Assembly (NCBI GenBank): GCA_023436585.1 | Contig: JAEZIN010000002.1 | Coordinates: forward strand, 310,001 to 374,000 | DNA: 64,000 bases | Direction of reading: 5' to 3' | From: Bacillota bacterium | GTDB taxonomy: Bacteria; Bacillota; Clostridia; Christensenellales; Aristaeellaceae | Part shown: piece by piece, positions 16,778-25,117 of the stretch | Position numbering within the stretch: position 1 is the first letter of the stretch | Layout of the letters: each line of letters begins with the position of its first letter | Notes under the pieces: generated by a model | Seen by the model: only the letters and a program-made list of their open reading frames with translations | The model's database searches: none | Told to the model about the DNA's origin: nothing | Made by a program: the position numbers and the translations under genes

Positions 16778-18403
16778 ATGTCATTTTGTTATTTGAACGC
16801 AACCCATTTGGAAAAAAGCATCGGTCAACGCAGGCTGTTCTCGATACCGCTTTTGCAGATTTACGAAGGCGACAGGATCGGCCTAATCGGCCAAAACGGC
16901 GCGGGAAAATCCACGCTGCTTTCCATATTGAGCGGGGAAACAGCGCCAGATAGAGGCGCCATAAAACGGGAGGTTCCCATCCACCTCATCCACCAGTTCG
17001 GCGTGCCGGTCAAGGCCCAGGGCGCGCAGGCCCTGAAGGAATTCCGAGTTACCGAAGCGGCGCGGCGCAGTGCGCGCAGCGGCGGAGAGCAGACCAGGCT
17101 GCGCTTGGCGGAAACGGACATTACCCGCGTGAAGCTTCTTTTTTGCGATGAGCCCACCGCCAACCTAGACGGGGAAGGCCGGGCACTGCTTGCAAAAAAG
17201 CTAGAACAGTGCGACACCTTCGTGCTGGTCAGCCACGACCGGGAGCTGCTGAACGGTCTTTGCAATCATATCTGGTATCTCCATGAGGAGACGGTTACAG
17301 ATTATCCCGGCAACTACGACAGCTTTTTAAGCATCCAGGAGACGGAGAAAGCGCAGCAGGCCAGGGATTACGAGCGGTATGTTTCCGAAAAAACGCACCT
17401 GCAGGAAGCGCTGGACACCGCGGCCCGCAAGGCCTCCAAGGTAAAAAAAGCCCCCAGCCGCATGGGCTTAAGTGAGGCCCGGCTGCACAGGCGCGCCGCC
17501 GGCGAATCCCAGGAAAAGCTGCACAATGTGAAGAACGCCCTGAAAACCAGGCTGGAGAAGCTGGAGAAGGTGGACCGCCCCAGGGAGGAAACCGCCATCC
17601 GGCTGGACTTTTCCCTCACTGACCCGCCCCAAAGCCGCACCGTGCTAAGAGCGGAGCATGTGTCCTTCGGTTATGACAAGCCCCTGTTCACAGGCGCATC
17701 CTTTGAACTTCCCCTGGGGAGCAGGACGGCGCTGATGGGACCAAACGGCGCGGGCAAATCCACCCTTCTGCGTTTGATCCGGGAAGGCGCGGAGGGCATC
17801 CGCAAGACGCCCAAAGCCACGCTAGGCATATTCGGCCAGGAGTTTGAAACGCTGGACATGGAAATGTCCGTGCTCCAAAACGCATTGCAGCACAGCATAC
17901 AAAGCGAGACGGTGGTCCGCACCGTATTGAGCCGCCTTTTGTTCTCCCGGGATGAGATGAACAAGCCCGCCTCCGTCCTGTCGGGCGGCGAGCGGGTGAA
18001 GCTGGCCTTCGCGCAGCTGTTCGTCGGCCCCGCCAACGTGCTTTTGCTGGATGAGCCCACCAACTACCTGGACATCCTATCCCTCTCCGTGCTGGAAAAT
18101 ATGCTCAGGGAATACGAGGGCACGGTGCTGTTCGTATCTCACGACCAGGCCTTCGTTTCTGCCGTAGCCACCCGGCTGCTGATTCTGGAGGACGGGAAGC
18201 TGCAGACCTTTGAAGGCACGCTGCCCCACTATAAGCAAAAGCAGGCCCCCCATAGGGACACGGCATTTGACCGCACGCGGCTGCAAATGCGCCTGTCCCA
18301 GCTTTCCGACAACATCGGCCGCGCGAACCCCAAGGAAAAGGAGCGGCTGGAGGCCGAATACGCAGCCTGCCTGCAAGAGTACAGGGCGCTGCAGGGAATA
18401 TGA
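16778..18403 (+). CDS. ABC-F family ATPase, ribosomal-protection (antibiotic resistance) type
   Basis: 541 residues with two ABC domains and no membrane segments. Walker A is GQNGAGKST (first domain) and GPNGAGKST (second). Signatures are SGGEQTRLRLA and LSGGERVKLAFA, with Walker B LLFCDEP and LLLLDEP. The interdomain linker is long and basic (KAPSRMGLSEARLHRRAAG), the region that reaches the ribosomal P-site and peptidyl-transferase centre in Vga/Lsa/Msr/VmlR proteins. The first ABC domain is short between Walker A and signature, as in that group. GGGAGG is 7 bp ahead of the ATG. The attenuator-like leader supports drug-inducible expression. Which drugs it handles cannot be read from sequence. 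Confidence 0.85.
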   Translation: MSFCYLNATHLEKSIGQRRLFSIPLLQIYEGDRIGLIGQNGAGKSTLLSILSGETAPDRGAIKREVPIHLIHQFGVPVKAQGAQALKEFRVTEAARRSARSGGEQTRLRLAETDITRVKLLFCDEPTANLDGEGRALLAKKLEQCDTFVLVSHDRELLNGLCNHIWYLHEETVTDYPGNYDSFLSIQETEKAQQARDYERYVSEKTHLQEALDTAARKASKVKKAPSRMGLSEARLHRRAAGESQEKLHNVKNALKTRLEKLEKVDRPREETAIRLDFSLTDPPQSRTVLRAEHVSFGYDKPLFTGASFELPLGSRTALMGPNGAGKSTLLRLIREGAEGIRKTPKATLGIFGQEFETLDMEMSVLQNALQHSIQSETVVRTVLSRLLFSRDEMNKPASVLSGGERVKLAFAQLFVGPANVLLLDEPTNYLDILSLSVLENMLREYEGTVLFVSHDQAFVSAVATRLLILEDGKLQTFEGTLPHYKQKQAPHRDTAFDRTRLQMRLSQLSDNIGRANPKEKERLEAEYAACLQEYRALQGI

Positions 18404-18440
18404 CATGCACGAACATTGTGCAAATGAACACCCGCGCACA

Positions 18441-18479
18441 CGCAGGACATGTCCTGCTCTTTAAAAGACATGCCCTGCG
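18441..18479. promoter_or_regulatory. 13-bp inverted repeat, possible operator
   Basis: CGCAGGACATGTC (18441-18453) and GACATGCCCTGCG (18467-18479) pair at 12 of 13 positions around a 13-bp loop. The right arm sits between a weak TTTAAA (18460-18465) and TATACT (18483-18488), so a bound repressor would cover the promoter of the FecE-type gene. Confidence 0.5.
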
Positions 18480-18514
18480 TGATATACTGAGAAAAACATG
18501 TTTCAGGAGGCGCC

Positions 18515-19348
18515 ATGGCATCGCCCACGCTGATACTTGACCGTGTATCCTACGCTTTTGCCCAGGGAAAATGGGCGGTGCATGAAGTCACCGGCACATT
18601 GGAGCCGGGCAAGCTCACTGTGCTCATCGGCCCCAACGGCTCGGGTAAAACAACACTTTTGCGCCTGATGGCTGGGCTTTTGCCGGCCAGGACAGGCAAA
18701 ATCATGCTGGATGGCCGCGAGGTTGCACGCATCCCAAGAAAGGAAAGGGCCCGGCTCATCGCGCTCCTGCCCCAAAGGGAGGAATCGCTGCCGGATATGA
18801 CAGCGCTGGATATGGTGCTGCTTGGCCGCACGCCCCACCTTTCCCTGCTATCCCAAGAAACAGCGCAGGACCGGGACCTGGCCATGGCGGCTATGGAAAA
18901 AACAGGCGTATCCACGCTGTATGACCGGCCTGTCGCCACACTGTCCGGCGGCGAGCTCCAGCGGGTCGCCATCGCGCGGGCACTGTGCCAGGATACGCCC
19001 GTGCTCCTGTTGGATGAGCCGGTGGCCAGCCTGGATATCGGCCACCAGTCGTCTGTAATGTCCCTTTTATCCGCACTTGCGCATGAACAAAACATATGTG
19101 TTGTCTGCGTGCTGCACGACTTAAACCTGGCAGCCCATTTTGCCGATCATGTAATATTGCTGTCCCACGGCAAACTGCTTCAATCCGGCGAACCGGAAGC
19201 GGTGCTCACGGAGGAACTGCTTTTATCCTCCTACGGCGTGCGGGTGCACAGGCTCTTATGCGGCGAGCGCTTCGCTCTGGCGCCTGATTTTATCAAGGCA
19301 GACAAGCCCCATTCATACGAGGACGGCGCGCGTCGGAAAACCTCCTGA
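18515..19348 (+). CDS. ABC transporter ATP-binding protein, iron-siderophore/cobalamin (FecE/BtuD) type
   Basis: 277 residues, a single ABC domain: Walker A GPNGSGKTT, signature LSGGELQRVAIARAL, Walker B VLLLDEP, and the LHDLNLAAHFADHVILL H-loop typical of the FepC/FecE/BtuD branch. The GRTPHLS segment after the Q-loop also fits that branch. No permease or binding protein is encoded nearby, so it must pair with components elsewhere. CAGGAGG precedes the ATG, and an inverted repeat overlaps the promoter, suggesting metal- or cofactor-dependent repression (inference). Confidence 0.88.
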   Translation: MASPTLILDRVSYAFAQGKWAVHEVTGTLEPGKLTVLIGPNGSGKTTLLRLMAGLLPARTGKIMLDGREVARIPRKERARLIALLPQREESLPDMTALDMVLLGRTPHLSLLSQETAQDRDLAMAAMEKTGVSTLYDRPVATLSGGELQRVAIARALCQDTPVLLLDEPVASLDIGHQSSVMSLLSALAHEQNICVVCVLHDLNLAAHFADHVILLSHGKLLQSGEPEAVLTEELLLSSYGVRVHRLLCGERFALAPDFIKADKPHSYEDGARRKTS

Positions 19349-19416
19349 ACTGCGGGAAAGTCCTTCTTCCCAGGCCATTTTGAGAAACGTATTTTTTGCC
19401 GCCCACCGAAAATCTA

Positions 19417-19445
19417 TTGCATTTCCCATAAAAATGGTGTATCAT
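19417..19445 (+). promoter_or_regulatory. Promoter of the HPr-like gene
   Basis: TTGCAT (19417-19422), 17-bp spacer, TATCAT (19440-19445). Confidence 0.65.
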
Positions 19446-19479
19446 TTATTCTGTACCAAATAAAGGGGGTGCTTCATTT

Positions 19480-19707
19480 ATGAAGTCCGTCAATATCCGT
19501 CTCAGCCTGGCTGAAAATGTGAAGACGTTTGTAAACGTCGTCAACCGTTACCCCTACGACATGGACCTGCGTGCAGGCCGCCATGTGGTGGATGCCAAAT
19601 CCATTCTGGGCATCTTCAGTCTGGACCTGAGCAAACCCATCGCCCTGGAAGTGTACGCTGACGATTGTGATGATCTGATGGCTGACATCAAGCCCTTCGT
19701 CGCCTGA
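19480..19707 (+). CDS. HPr-family protein lacking the phosphorylatable histidine
   Basis: 75 residues with the HPr fold signature of strand, helix and the DAKSILGIFSLDL helix. Ser41 in this motif aligns with the regulatory Ser46 of HPr. The N-terminal active-site loop that carries His15 in HPr is missing: the sequence runs RLSLAENVKTFVNVVNRY with no histidine. Phosphotransfer is therefore impossible, as in Crh, but a seryl-phosphorylated regulatory role stays open. AAGGGGG precedes the ATG; it is monocistronic with its own promoter and terminator. Confidence 0.8.
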   Translation: MKSVNIRLSLAENVKTFVNVVNRYPYDMDLRAGRHVVDAKSILGIFSLDLSKPIALEVYADDCDDLMADIKPFVA

Positions 19708-19755
19708 TAGGGTACGGGCCGCCTGCTGTGGCAGGCATTGCATATTGTATCATTT

Positions 19756-19786
19756 CCCCTCAGCCTTCTGGTTTGAGGGGATTTTT
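19756..19786 (+). terminator. Terminator of the HPr-like gene
   Basis: CCCCTCA (19756-19762) pairs with TGAGGGG (19774-19780), followed by ATTTTT. Confidence 0.85.
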
Positions 19787-19850
19787 CCTGTAGATTTATT
19801 AGGAAAGCATTGATTCCAATCAGCGATTCCTTAAGGAGGGCGATGCAGTG

Positions 19851-20603
19851 ATGATCAGCCGCAAAACCCCCGACCTGGAGAACAAGCTGCTGATCCTGTT
19901 TGCCGTTGACGAGCTGGGCCCCCTGACCAGCCTGCAGCTATTGCAGTTCCTGGCGGAAAACGACCTGATGGATTATATCACCATGCAGCTGACCCTGGGA
20001 GAGCTGCTGGCCGCCGGCCATATTGATACCGTCCCCCACGCGCTGGGGACGCTGTATACGCTCACCGCGGAAGGCCGCGAATCTCTGACGCTGTTTTTAC
20101 GGCGTTTGCCGCACAGCATTTACTCCCTGGTGCGTGATATTGTACCCAGGTGGAAGGTCCGTTTCCAGCGGGAAACACAGATGCTGGCGGACTTTCACAA
20201 GCGCGAGGACGGCTCGTATGCCTTAAGGCTTCGCCTGATGGAGAAGGATGCGCCGCTGCTGGACATGACGCTTTCCTTGCCCACAAGAAACGCGGCTGAC
20301 AGGATGTCCCGCCGGTGGCCTTTGGCCGCTCCGGCGTTTTACGGACACCTGATGCAAGCGCTGGGGGATGACTTTTCCCAGAACGCACAGCCGCCAAGCG
20401 GCCTGTCCCAAGGCACATCCATCATTTCTGACGGCTTTCAGGGCTGCATCCTGCGCCTTGCCCAAGGCGGACAGGCATCGCCTGCCTTTGATATCTCCCT
20501 GGCGCTTCCCACAGAATCCATGGCGCTTTTCTTCGCCGGGCGATGGCCAGGGAAGGCGGAGGAAATCTGCGGCCTTTTGATGGACCGGCTGTCGGAGGAA
20601 TGA
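19851..20603 (+). CDS. DUF4364 family protein
   Basis: About 250 residues. The N-terminal part (KLLILFAVDELGPLTSLQLLQFL) is a predicted winged helix, and the length and start match the Clostridia-specific DUF4364 family of unknown function. AAGGAGG ends 10 bp before the ATG at 19851; an in-frame GTG at 19848 could also serve. It is followed by a bidirectional terminator. A DNA-binding or regulatory role is a guess from the fold. Confidence 0.75.
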   Translation: MISRKTPDLENKLLILFAVDELGPLTSLQLLQFLAENDLMDYITMQLTLGELLAAGHIDTVPHALGTLYTLTAEGRESLTLFLRRLPHSIYSLVRDIVPRWKVRFQRETQMLADFHKREDGSYALRLRLMEKDAPLLDMTLSLPTRNAADRMSRRWPLAAPAFYGHLMQALGDDFSQNAQPPSGLSQGTSIISDGFQGCILRLAQGGQASPAFDISLALPTESMALFFAGRWPGKAEEICGLLMDRLSEE

Positions 20604-20604
20604 T

Positions 20605-20639
20605 AAAGGCCCGGAACGCATGATCGTTCCGGGCCTTTT
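20605..20639. terminator. Bidirectional terminator between DUF4364 and the acetyl esterase
   Basis: AAAGGCCCGGAACG pairs with CGTTCCGGGCCTTTT; A and T runs flank both sides, so it serves both converging genes. Confidence 0.9.
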
Positions 20640-20676
20640 GTTCTGCCACAAGGAATGGGGCAAAAGCTATTATGAA

Positions 20677-21645
20677 TCAGCCCTTGAGTTCCTTTACAAA
20701 CCACTGCAGCACCGTATCGTCCATATCGGGCAGGTGCTCATGGCCAAAATCGGGGTAGAAGGTCACTTTCTTGGGGGATGTAATCTTGTTGTAGCAGGCG
20801 AATTGGGTGGACGGCGGGCAGATTTTATCCATCAGACCGGTAAACATGTGCACCTTCCCCTGGATGCGGGGGGCCAGGTGCTGGATGTCGATATATCCCA
20901 GCTTTGTGAAGATCTCCTCTTCCCGGCTGTGGGTGGGGTCGAATCTGCGGAAGTGCTGCTTCAGTTCCACATAGGCATCCTCCGCCATGTCCATCTCCCA
21001 TACGCGCTGATAGTCCGACAGGAAAGGGTAGACAGGCGCGGCTGCCTTGATATCGGCCAGCGCCGCGCAGGCCATGGTCAGGCCTCCGCCTTGGGAACCA
21101 CCTCTGGCCGCCAGCCGTGATGCATCCACCTCCGAGAAGGAGGATACCACCCGGGCCAGCAGCGCCGTATCCAAAAAGATGTGGCGGAACAGCAGCTTGT
21201 GGGGGTCCTTATCATCCAGGCCGCGAATGATCTGCCCCTGCAATGTGTTTCCCACGACGCCGCCCACATCTTCGCTCCGGCCGCCCTGGCCGCGTACATC
21301 GATGGCCGCCACGCAAAAGCCCGCGCCGGCCCAGGCCGCCAGGGAGGTCCAGCACTCACTGGCCCCGGAATAGCCATGGAAGCACAGAATGGCCGGCAGG
21401 CTGCCCTGTATGACTTTGGGCCGCATATACTTGGCATAGATGCGCGCCTCGCCGGTACCGGTAAAGGTCAGGTGAAAGCTGTCCAAGAACGGGTGCTCAA
21501 AGGGTGCTTTTTCAAGCAAAGGCTTGGGGTCAAGCGCTGCCATCTCCGCAAGGGCCTTGTCCCAATATGCGTCAAAGTCGTGAGGGCGGGGATTCCGTCC
21601 TTCATAGGTGAGAAGCTTCTCCACCGGCAAATCAAACAATCCCAT
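20677..21645 (-). CDS. Acetyl xylan esterase / cephalosporin-C deacetylase family hydrolase
   Basis: 322-residue alpha/beta hydrolase of the AXE1 family (carbohydrate esterase family 7 type), removing acetyl groups from sugars or related substrates. The nucleophile elbow GGSQGGGL gives the catalytic Ser, GLMDKICPP the Asp, and FGHEHLPDM the His. ICFHGYSG provides the oxyanion-hole region and DVRGQGGRS the family's RGQ motif. No signal peptide, so probably cytoplasmic. The ATG at 21645 has AGGAG 8-9 bp upstream; the longer in-frame reading back to 21864 is not supported by a ribosome binding site. Confidence 0.9.
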   Translation of the reverse strand: MGLFDLPVEKLLTYEGRNPRPHDFDAYWDKALAEMAALDPKPLLEKAPFEHPFLDSFHLTFTGTGEARIYAKYMRPKVIQGSLPAILCFHGYSGASECWTSLAAWAGAGFCVAAIDVRGQGGRSEDVGGVVGNTLQGQIIRGLDDKDPHKLLFRHIFLDTALLARVVSSFSEVDASRLAARGGSQGGGLTMACAALADIKAAAPVYPFLSDYQRVWEMDMAEDAYVELKQHFRRFDPTHSREEEIFTKLGYIDIQHLAPRIQGKVHMFTGLMDKICPPSTQFACYNKITSPKKVTFYPDFGHEHLPDMDDTVLQWFVKELKG

Positions 21646-21777
21646 GACCGCATCTCCTATCCGATTAAGCTGCCTATATATTACCATATAAGGCTGGCTT
21701 TGCCTACCTGTTTGTGCTGCCGAAGAGAGCGCAGGGCTTCCGAAAAGGCCGGTTGACCGTGCCTTAATTTGCATCAG

Positions 21778-21806
21778 TTGCTTTTTTTTGTGAAACCAGA
21801 TACAAT
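21778..21806 (+). promoter_or_regulatory. Promoter of the degV gene
   Basis: TTGCTT (21778-21783), 17-bp spacer, TACAAT (21801-21806). Confidence 0.65.
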
Positions 21807-21862
21807 AGAATAGATTATATGTTCTTTTTCCATTGCCATTTTTTCGATGGGAGGATTCATGC

Positions 21863-22738
21863 ATGGACTACGTATTCATGACAGATTCGGACAGCGACCT
21901 TGGCTATACCCTGGCTGATGAAATGCAGATTCCAGTGGTACGCATGCCCTACATGCTGGAAGGCAAGGAATACTTCGATGACATGGGCCGGGGGGGCGAC
22001 ATCAAGGATTTCTACGCCAAAATGCGGGCCGGCGCGGCTCCCAACACCTCCCTATTGCCTACCGCCCTTTACCTGGAATATTTTGAGCCCATCCTCAAGG
22101 AAGGCCATGATATCCTGTTCCTGGCCTTTTCCAGCGAGCTTTCGGCCACGATCCAGAACATTTTCGCCGCGCGCCTGGAGCTTTTGGAAAAGTATCCGGA
22201 CCGCAAATTCCTGGTGGTGGACACATGGAGTATTTCCGCGCCGCAGACAAACCTGATCCTGCCCGCCTATGAACTGTATAAGCAGGGCAAGACCATGGAG
22301 GAAGTGGCTGCCTGGGTGGAGGCCAACAAGATGCGTTCCCAGGCCTGGATCACGGTGGAAGACTTGAAGTACTTAAAGCGCGGTGGCCGCATCTCCGGCA
22401 CCGCTGCCGTAATGGGCACCATGCTGGACCTCAAGCCCATCGTGGTTCTGGGCAGGAACGGCAAGATCGTACCGGCGGAAAAGGTGCAGGGCCGCAAGAA
22501 GGCCATGCGCATCCTGGCGGAACGCACGGCAGAGAACATTGAGAACCCCGAATCCCAAACCATGATCATCATGCATGCCGACTGCCTGGAGGATGCCCAG
22601 CGCCTGGAGGAGCTGATCCGCCAGAAGGTACCGAATATCAAGGCCATCCGCACCATCATGGTAGGCCCTGTGATCGGCGCTCACTGCGGCCCCGGCACGC
22701 TGGCCAGCTGCTTCCTGGGCAAGGAAAGGCCGATATAA
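21863..22738 (+). CDS. degV: DegV family fatty-acid-binding protein
   Basis: 291 residues. DegV proteins bind a fatty acid and can act as FakB partners of the fatty acid kinase FakA. The family is recognisable from FMTDSDSDLGYTLADEMQIPVVRMPYML at the N-terminus (split by the usual DxxxDL motif) and WITVEDLKYLKRGGRIS followed by LKPIVVLGRNGKI. GGGAGG lies 8 bp before the ATG at 21863. No FakA gene is nearby. Confidence 0.92.
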   Translation: MDYVFMTDSDSDLGYTLADEMQIPVVRMPYMLEGKEYFDDMGRGGDIKDFYAKMRAGAAPNTSLLPTALYLEYFEPILKEGHDILFLAFSSELSATIQNIFAARLELLEKYPDRKFLVVDTWSISAPQTNLILPAYELYKQGKTMEEVAAWVEANKMRSQAWITVEDLKYLKRGGRISGTAAVMGTMLDLKPIVVLGRNGKIVPAEKVQGRKKAMRILAERTAENIENPESQTMIIMHADCLEDAQRLEELIRQKVPNIKAIRTIMVGPVIGAHCGPGTLASCFLGKERPI

Positions 22739-22751
22739 CGATATATACGCA

Positions 22752-22787
22752 TCGCCCGCTTCTTTTGGAAGCGGGCGATATTTTTTT
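22752..22787 (+). terminator. degV terminator
   Basis: TCGCCCGCTTC pairs with GAAGCGGGCGA, followed after TA by seven T. Confidence 0.9.
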
Positions 22788-22989
22788 CTGGATGGCTAAT
22801 TCATAGATAAGCATAGCTCATTGCTTTATTATCAAGGGAGCCCGCCTCCTCCCGGCCGCAAACGGAAGAAGGCGGGCTCTTGCCACTCGGGGCTCTCAGG
22901 AGGGAAGAGCACCCCGCGGGCGGTGTTTGCTGCCGGCACAAGCAGCATGGATGAATAAAGGGAAGGGTGCGCGTCCCTTCCCTTTCGTG
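22788..22989. other. Gene-free gap with two further hairpins
   Basis: No coding sequence seen. GAGCCCGCC (22838-22846) pairs with GGCGGGCTC (22871-22879), and AAAGGGAAGGG (22957-22967) pairs with CCCTTCCCTTT (22975-22985). The second hairpin is placed to terminate the minus-strand mgl operon. Confidence 0.65.
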
Positions 22990-25074
22990 CTATTTTTTGT
23001 TCATATACTTACGGATGTCCAAGGCCACAGCGCTGGCAATGATGATACCCTTGATGATCTGCTGCCAGTACGGGTCCACATTGATGAAGGTGAGGCCGTA
23101 ATTGATCACCTGGAAGATGAATACGCCAGATACGACACCGCCCACGGTGCCCACGCCGCCGGAGGAGGATACGCCGCCCACCACGCAGGCCGCGATGGCG
23201 TCCAGCTCGTAGCCAACGCCATAATTGTTGGTAGCGCCGCCTGTCCGGGCAGCTTCCAATACACCGGCCATGCCGATTAACGCCGCGGCCAGGGCGAAGA
23301 TGATGATCACGGTAAGGGGGACGTTGATGCCGGAAACCTTGGCCGCCTCACGGTTGCCGCCGATGGCGTACACGTTCTTGCCAAACACCGTTTTGTTCTG
23401 CAGGAACCAGACCAGGAAGCATACCACCAAGGCAACAATCACGATGATCGGTATGAAGCCGTACACCTTGCCGGTGCCCAGGTACGTGAAATCATCGCGA
23501 AGGCCGCCGATAGGCTGGCTGTTGTTGGGCGGCATGTTGAAGTAAATGGAGTTCGCGCCATACACGATGACCATGGTAGCCAGCGTAGCAATAAAGGGCG
23601 GCACGTGCAGCTTGGCCACGATGACGCCGTTCACAAGGCCGAACAGCAGGGCAATGAATATCGCCAGAACAAAAGGCGCGATCACCGGAAGCTGGGGCAG
23701 GTTGGGGAAGAAGAGACGGGAGTAGTCCGCGTTTTGCAGCATCGACGCGGAGATAACCGCCGTCATACCCACCACGCGGCTGGCGGACAAATCCACGCCG
23801 CCGGTACCAATGATGACAAAGCTCATGCCCATGGCGATAATCAGGCGGGTGGAGGATTGCTGAACGATGTTGATAAAGGTACCGGTGGTCAGGAACCTGG
23901 GATTGACGATGGCAATGGCGACAACCAGCGCCAGCAGGACGAGGTAAATGGCCTTATCGGAAGCAAAGCGCTTTACGCTCTTGAAGGAGAAATCAAATTC
24001 CTTGCCTTCGAACATGGCGCTGAACAAAAGCAGCACGCTCGCGAGGATGCCAAGAATGTACCCAGGGCCAAATGTATACCCTTTGGCGATGGCGCCCAAC
24101 TCCTTGGCGCCTGCTGTCTCAATGCGCAGCGCGGAGAAGCAGAACAGCAGCACGCCGAACAGGGCAACGGGCTTACGGAATTTCAGCGGCGCGTTCAAAA
24201 TCGACAGCACGGCCAGCAGGCCGATAAGCGCCATGCCGGGGATCAGCGTCCAAACCGCGCCCAGGGCATCGGCGGCGGCCAGCTTGCGGCCGATGATGGC
24301 AAAGCCCGATACCCCATGACCGGCAATGACTTCCTCCCTGGTATCCACAAGGCCAGGATCACTGACAGTCATGGGCGGGGCGATGCTTTCCAGCTTGGCA
24401 AGCTTCTCTTTTGCGCTGTCCAGCTCTTTTAAAGCGCTGTCGGTATCAGCCTGCGCCTTTGCCACGGCGGCCTCGTCAGGCTTGGCCGCGCTTTTCAGCG
24501 CCGTGAGCCCGGCGGCAGCCTTGTCATAGGCAGGCTGCAATTCTTTTTCAATCTGCAGCCGTGTTTCATCCCTGGTGACCAGATCATCCGCGTATTTCAA
24601 CACCTTGGAATCCGCCGGAACGGGATCCTGCACAGGCACCGGGGCAATCAGGTTCTGCAGCCCGGAAAGCACCTTGCGGCCATCCGTCAAAGCAGTCTTT
24701 GCCGTATCTGCCTCCGCCTGGGCGGCGGCCACAGCCGCCTCATCCAAGGGCGATGCGCTTTGCATGGCCTTCAGCTTGGCATTGGCAGCGTCATAGGCAG
24801 GCTGCAGCACATCGTTAATGCTTTGCTGGGTGGAAGCCTTCAGTGCCACATTTTCATGATAGGCAGCCAAATCCTTCCCGTAGGCTTCATCGGCCTGCTT
24901 GCGGGCCGCAGCGGCATCGTACCCATCAAACACAGGCACGGGATAGAAAATGTAGCTTAGGAAACAGCTGAAAACCACCAACAGCGCCAGGGTGAGAGTC
25001 ACAGCCCTGCGCAGCGCGGCGGAATTTAGCGGCGTGCCTTTCTTTTCGGGATTCAAAACGGGGATCGTACTCAT
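22990..25074 (-). CDS. mglC: MglC-type sugar permease with N-terminal coiled-coil extension
   Basis: 694 residues, about twice the usual MglC length. The C-terminal part from about residue 375 is a normal CUT2 permease with SFVIIGTGGVDLS, FIATLATMVIVYGANS and GGNREAAKVSGIN. Ahead of it lie one membrane helix (25-46), an Ala/Lys/Glu-rich exported segment of about 200 residues predicted coiled-coil, and more membrane helices (272-355). The coiled-coil part contains a 90-residue tandem duplication: residues 89-150 (LQPAYDAANAKLKAMQSA) resemble 179-240 (LQPAYDKAAAGLTALKSA). It follows mglA by 43 bp. Function as galactose permease is inferred from mglA and mglB. Confidence 0.88.
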   Translation of the reverse strand: MSTIPVLNPEKKGTPLNSAALRRAVTLTLALLVVFSCFLSYIFYPVPVFDGYDAAAARKQADEAYGKDLAAYHENVALKASTQQSINDVLQPAYDAANAKLKAMQSASPLDEAAVAAAQAEADTAKTALTDGRKVLSGLQNLIAPVPVQDPVPADSKVLKYADDLVTRDETRLQIEKELQPAYDKAAAGLTALKSAAKPDEAAVAKAQADTDSALKELDSAKEKLAKLESIAPPMTVSDPGLVDTREEVIAGHGVSGFAIIGRKLAAADALGAVWTLIPGMALIGLLAVLSILNAPLKFRKPVALFGVLLFCFSALRIETAGAKELGAIAKGYTFGPGYILGILASVLLLFSAMFEGKEFDFSFKSVKRFASDKAIYLVLLALVVAIAIVNPRFLTTGTFINIVQQSSTRLIIAMGMSFVIIGTGGVDLSASRVVGMTAVISASMLQNADYSRLFFPNLPQLPVIAPFVLAIFIALLFGLVNGVIVAKLHVPPFIATLATMVIVYGANSIYFNMPPNNSQPIGGLRDDFTYLGTGKVYGFIPIIVIVALVVCFLVWFLQNKTVFGKNVYAIGGNREAAKVSGINVPLTVIIIFALAAALIGMAGVLEAARTGGATNNYGVGYELDAIAACVVGGVSSSGGVGTVGGVVSGVFIFQVINYGLTFINVDPYWQQIIKGIIIASAVALDIRKYMNKK

Positions 25075-25117
25075 GTATCATCCATCCCTTGCTCAAACTG
25101 CGCTCCCCCGGAGCGTA

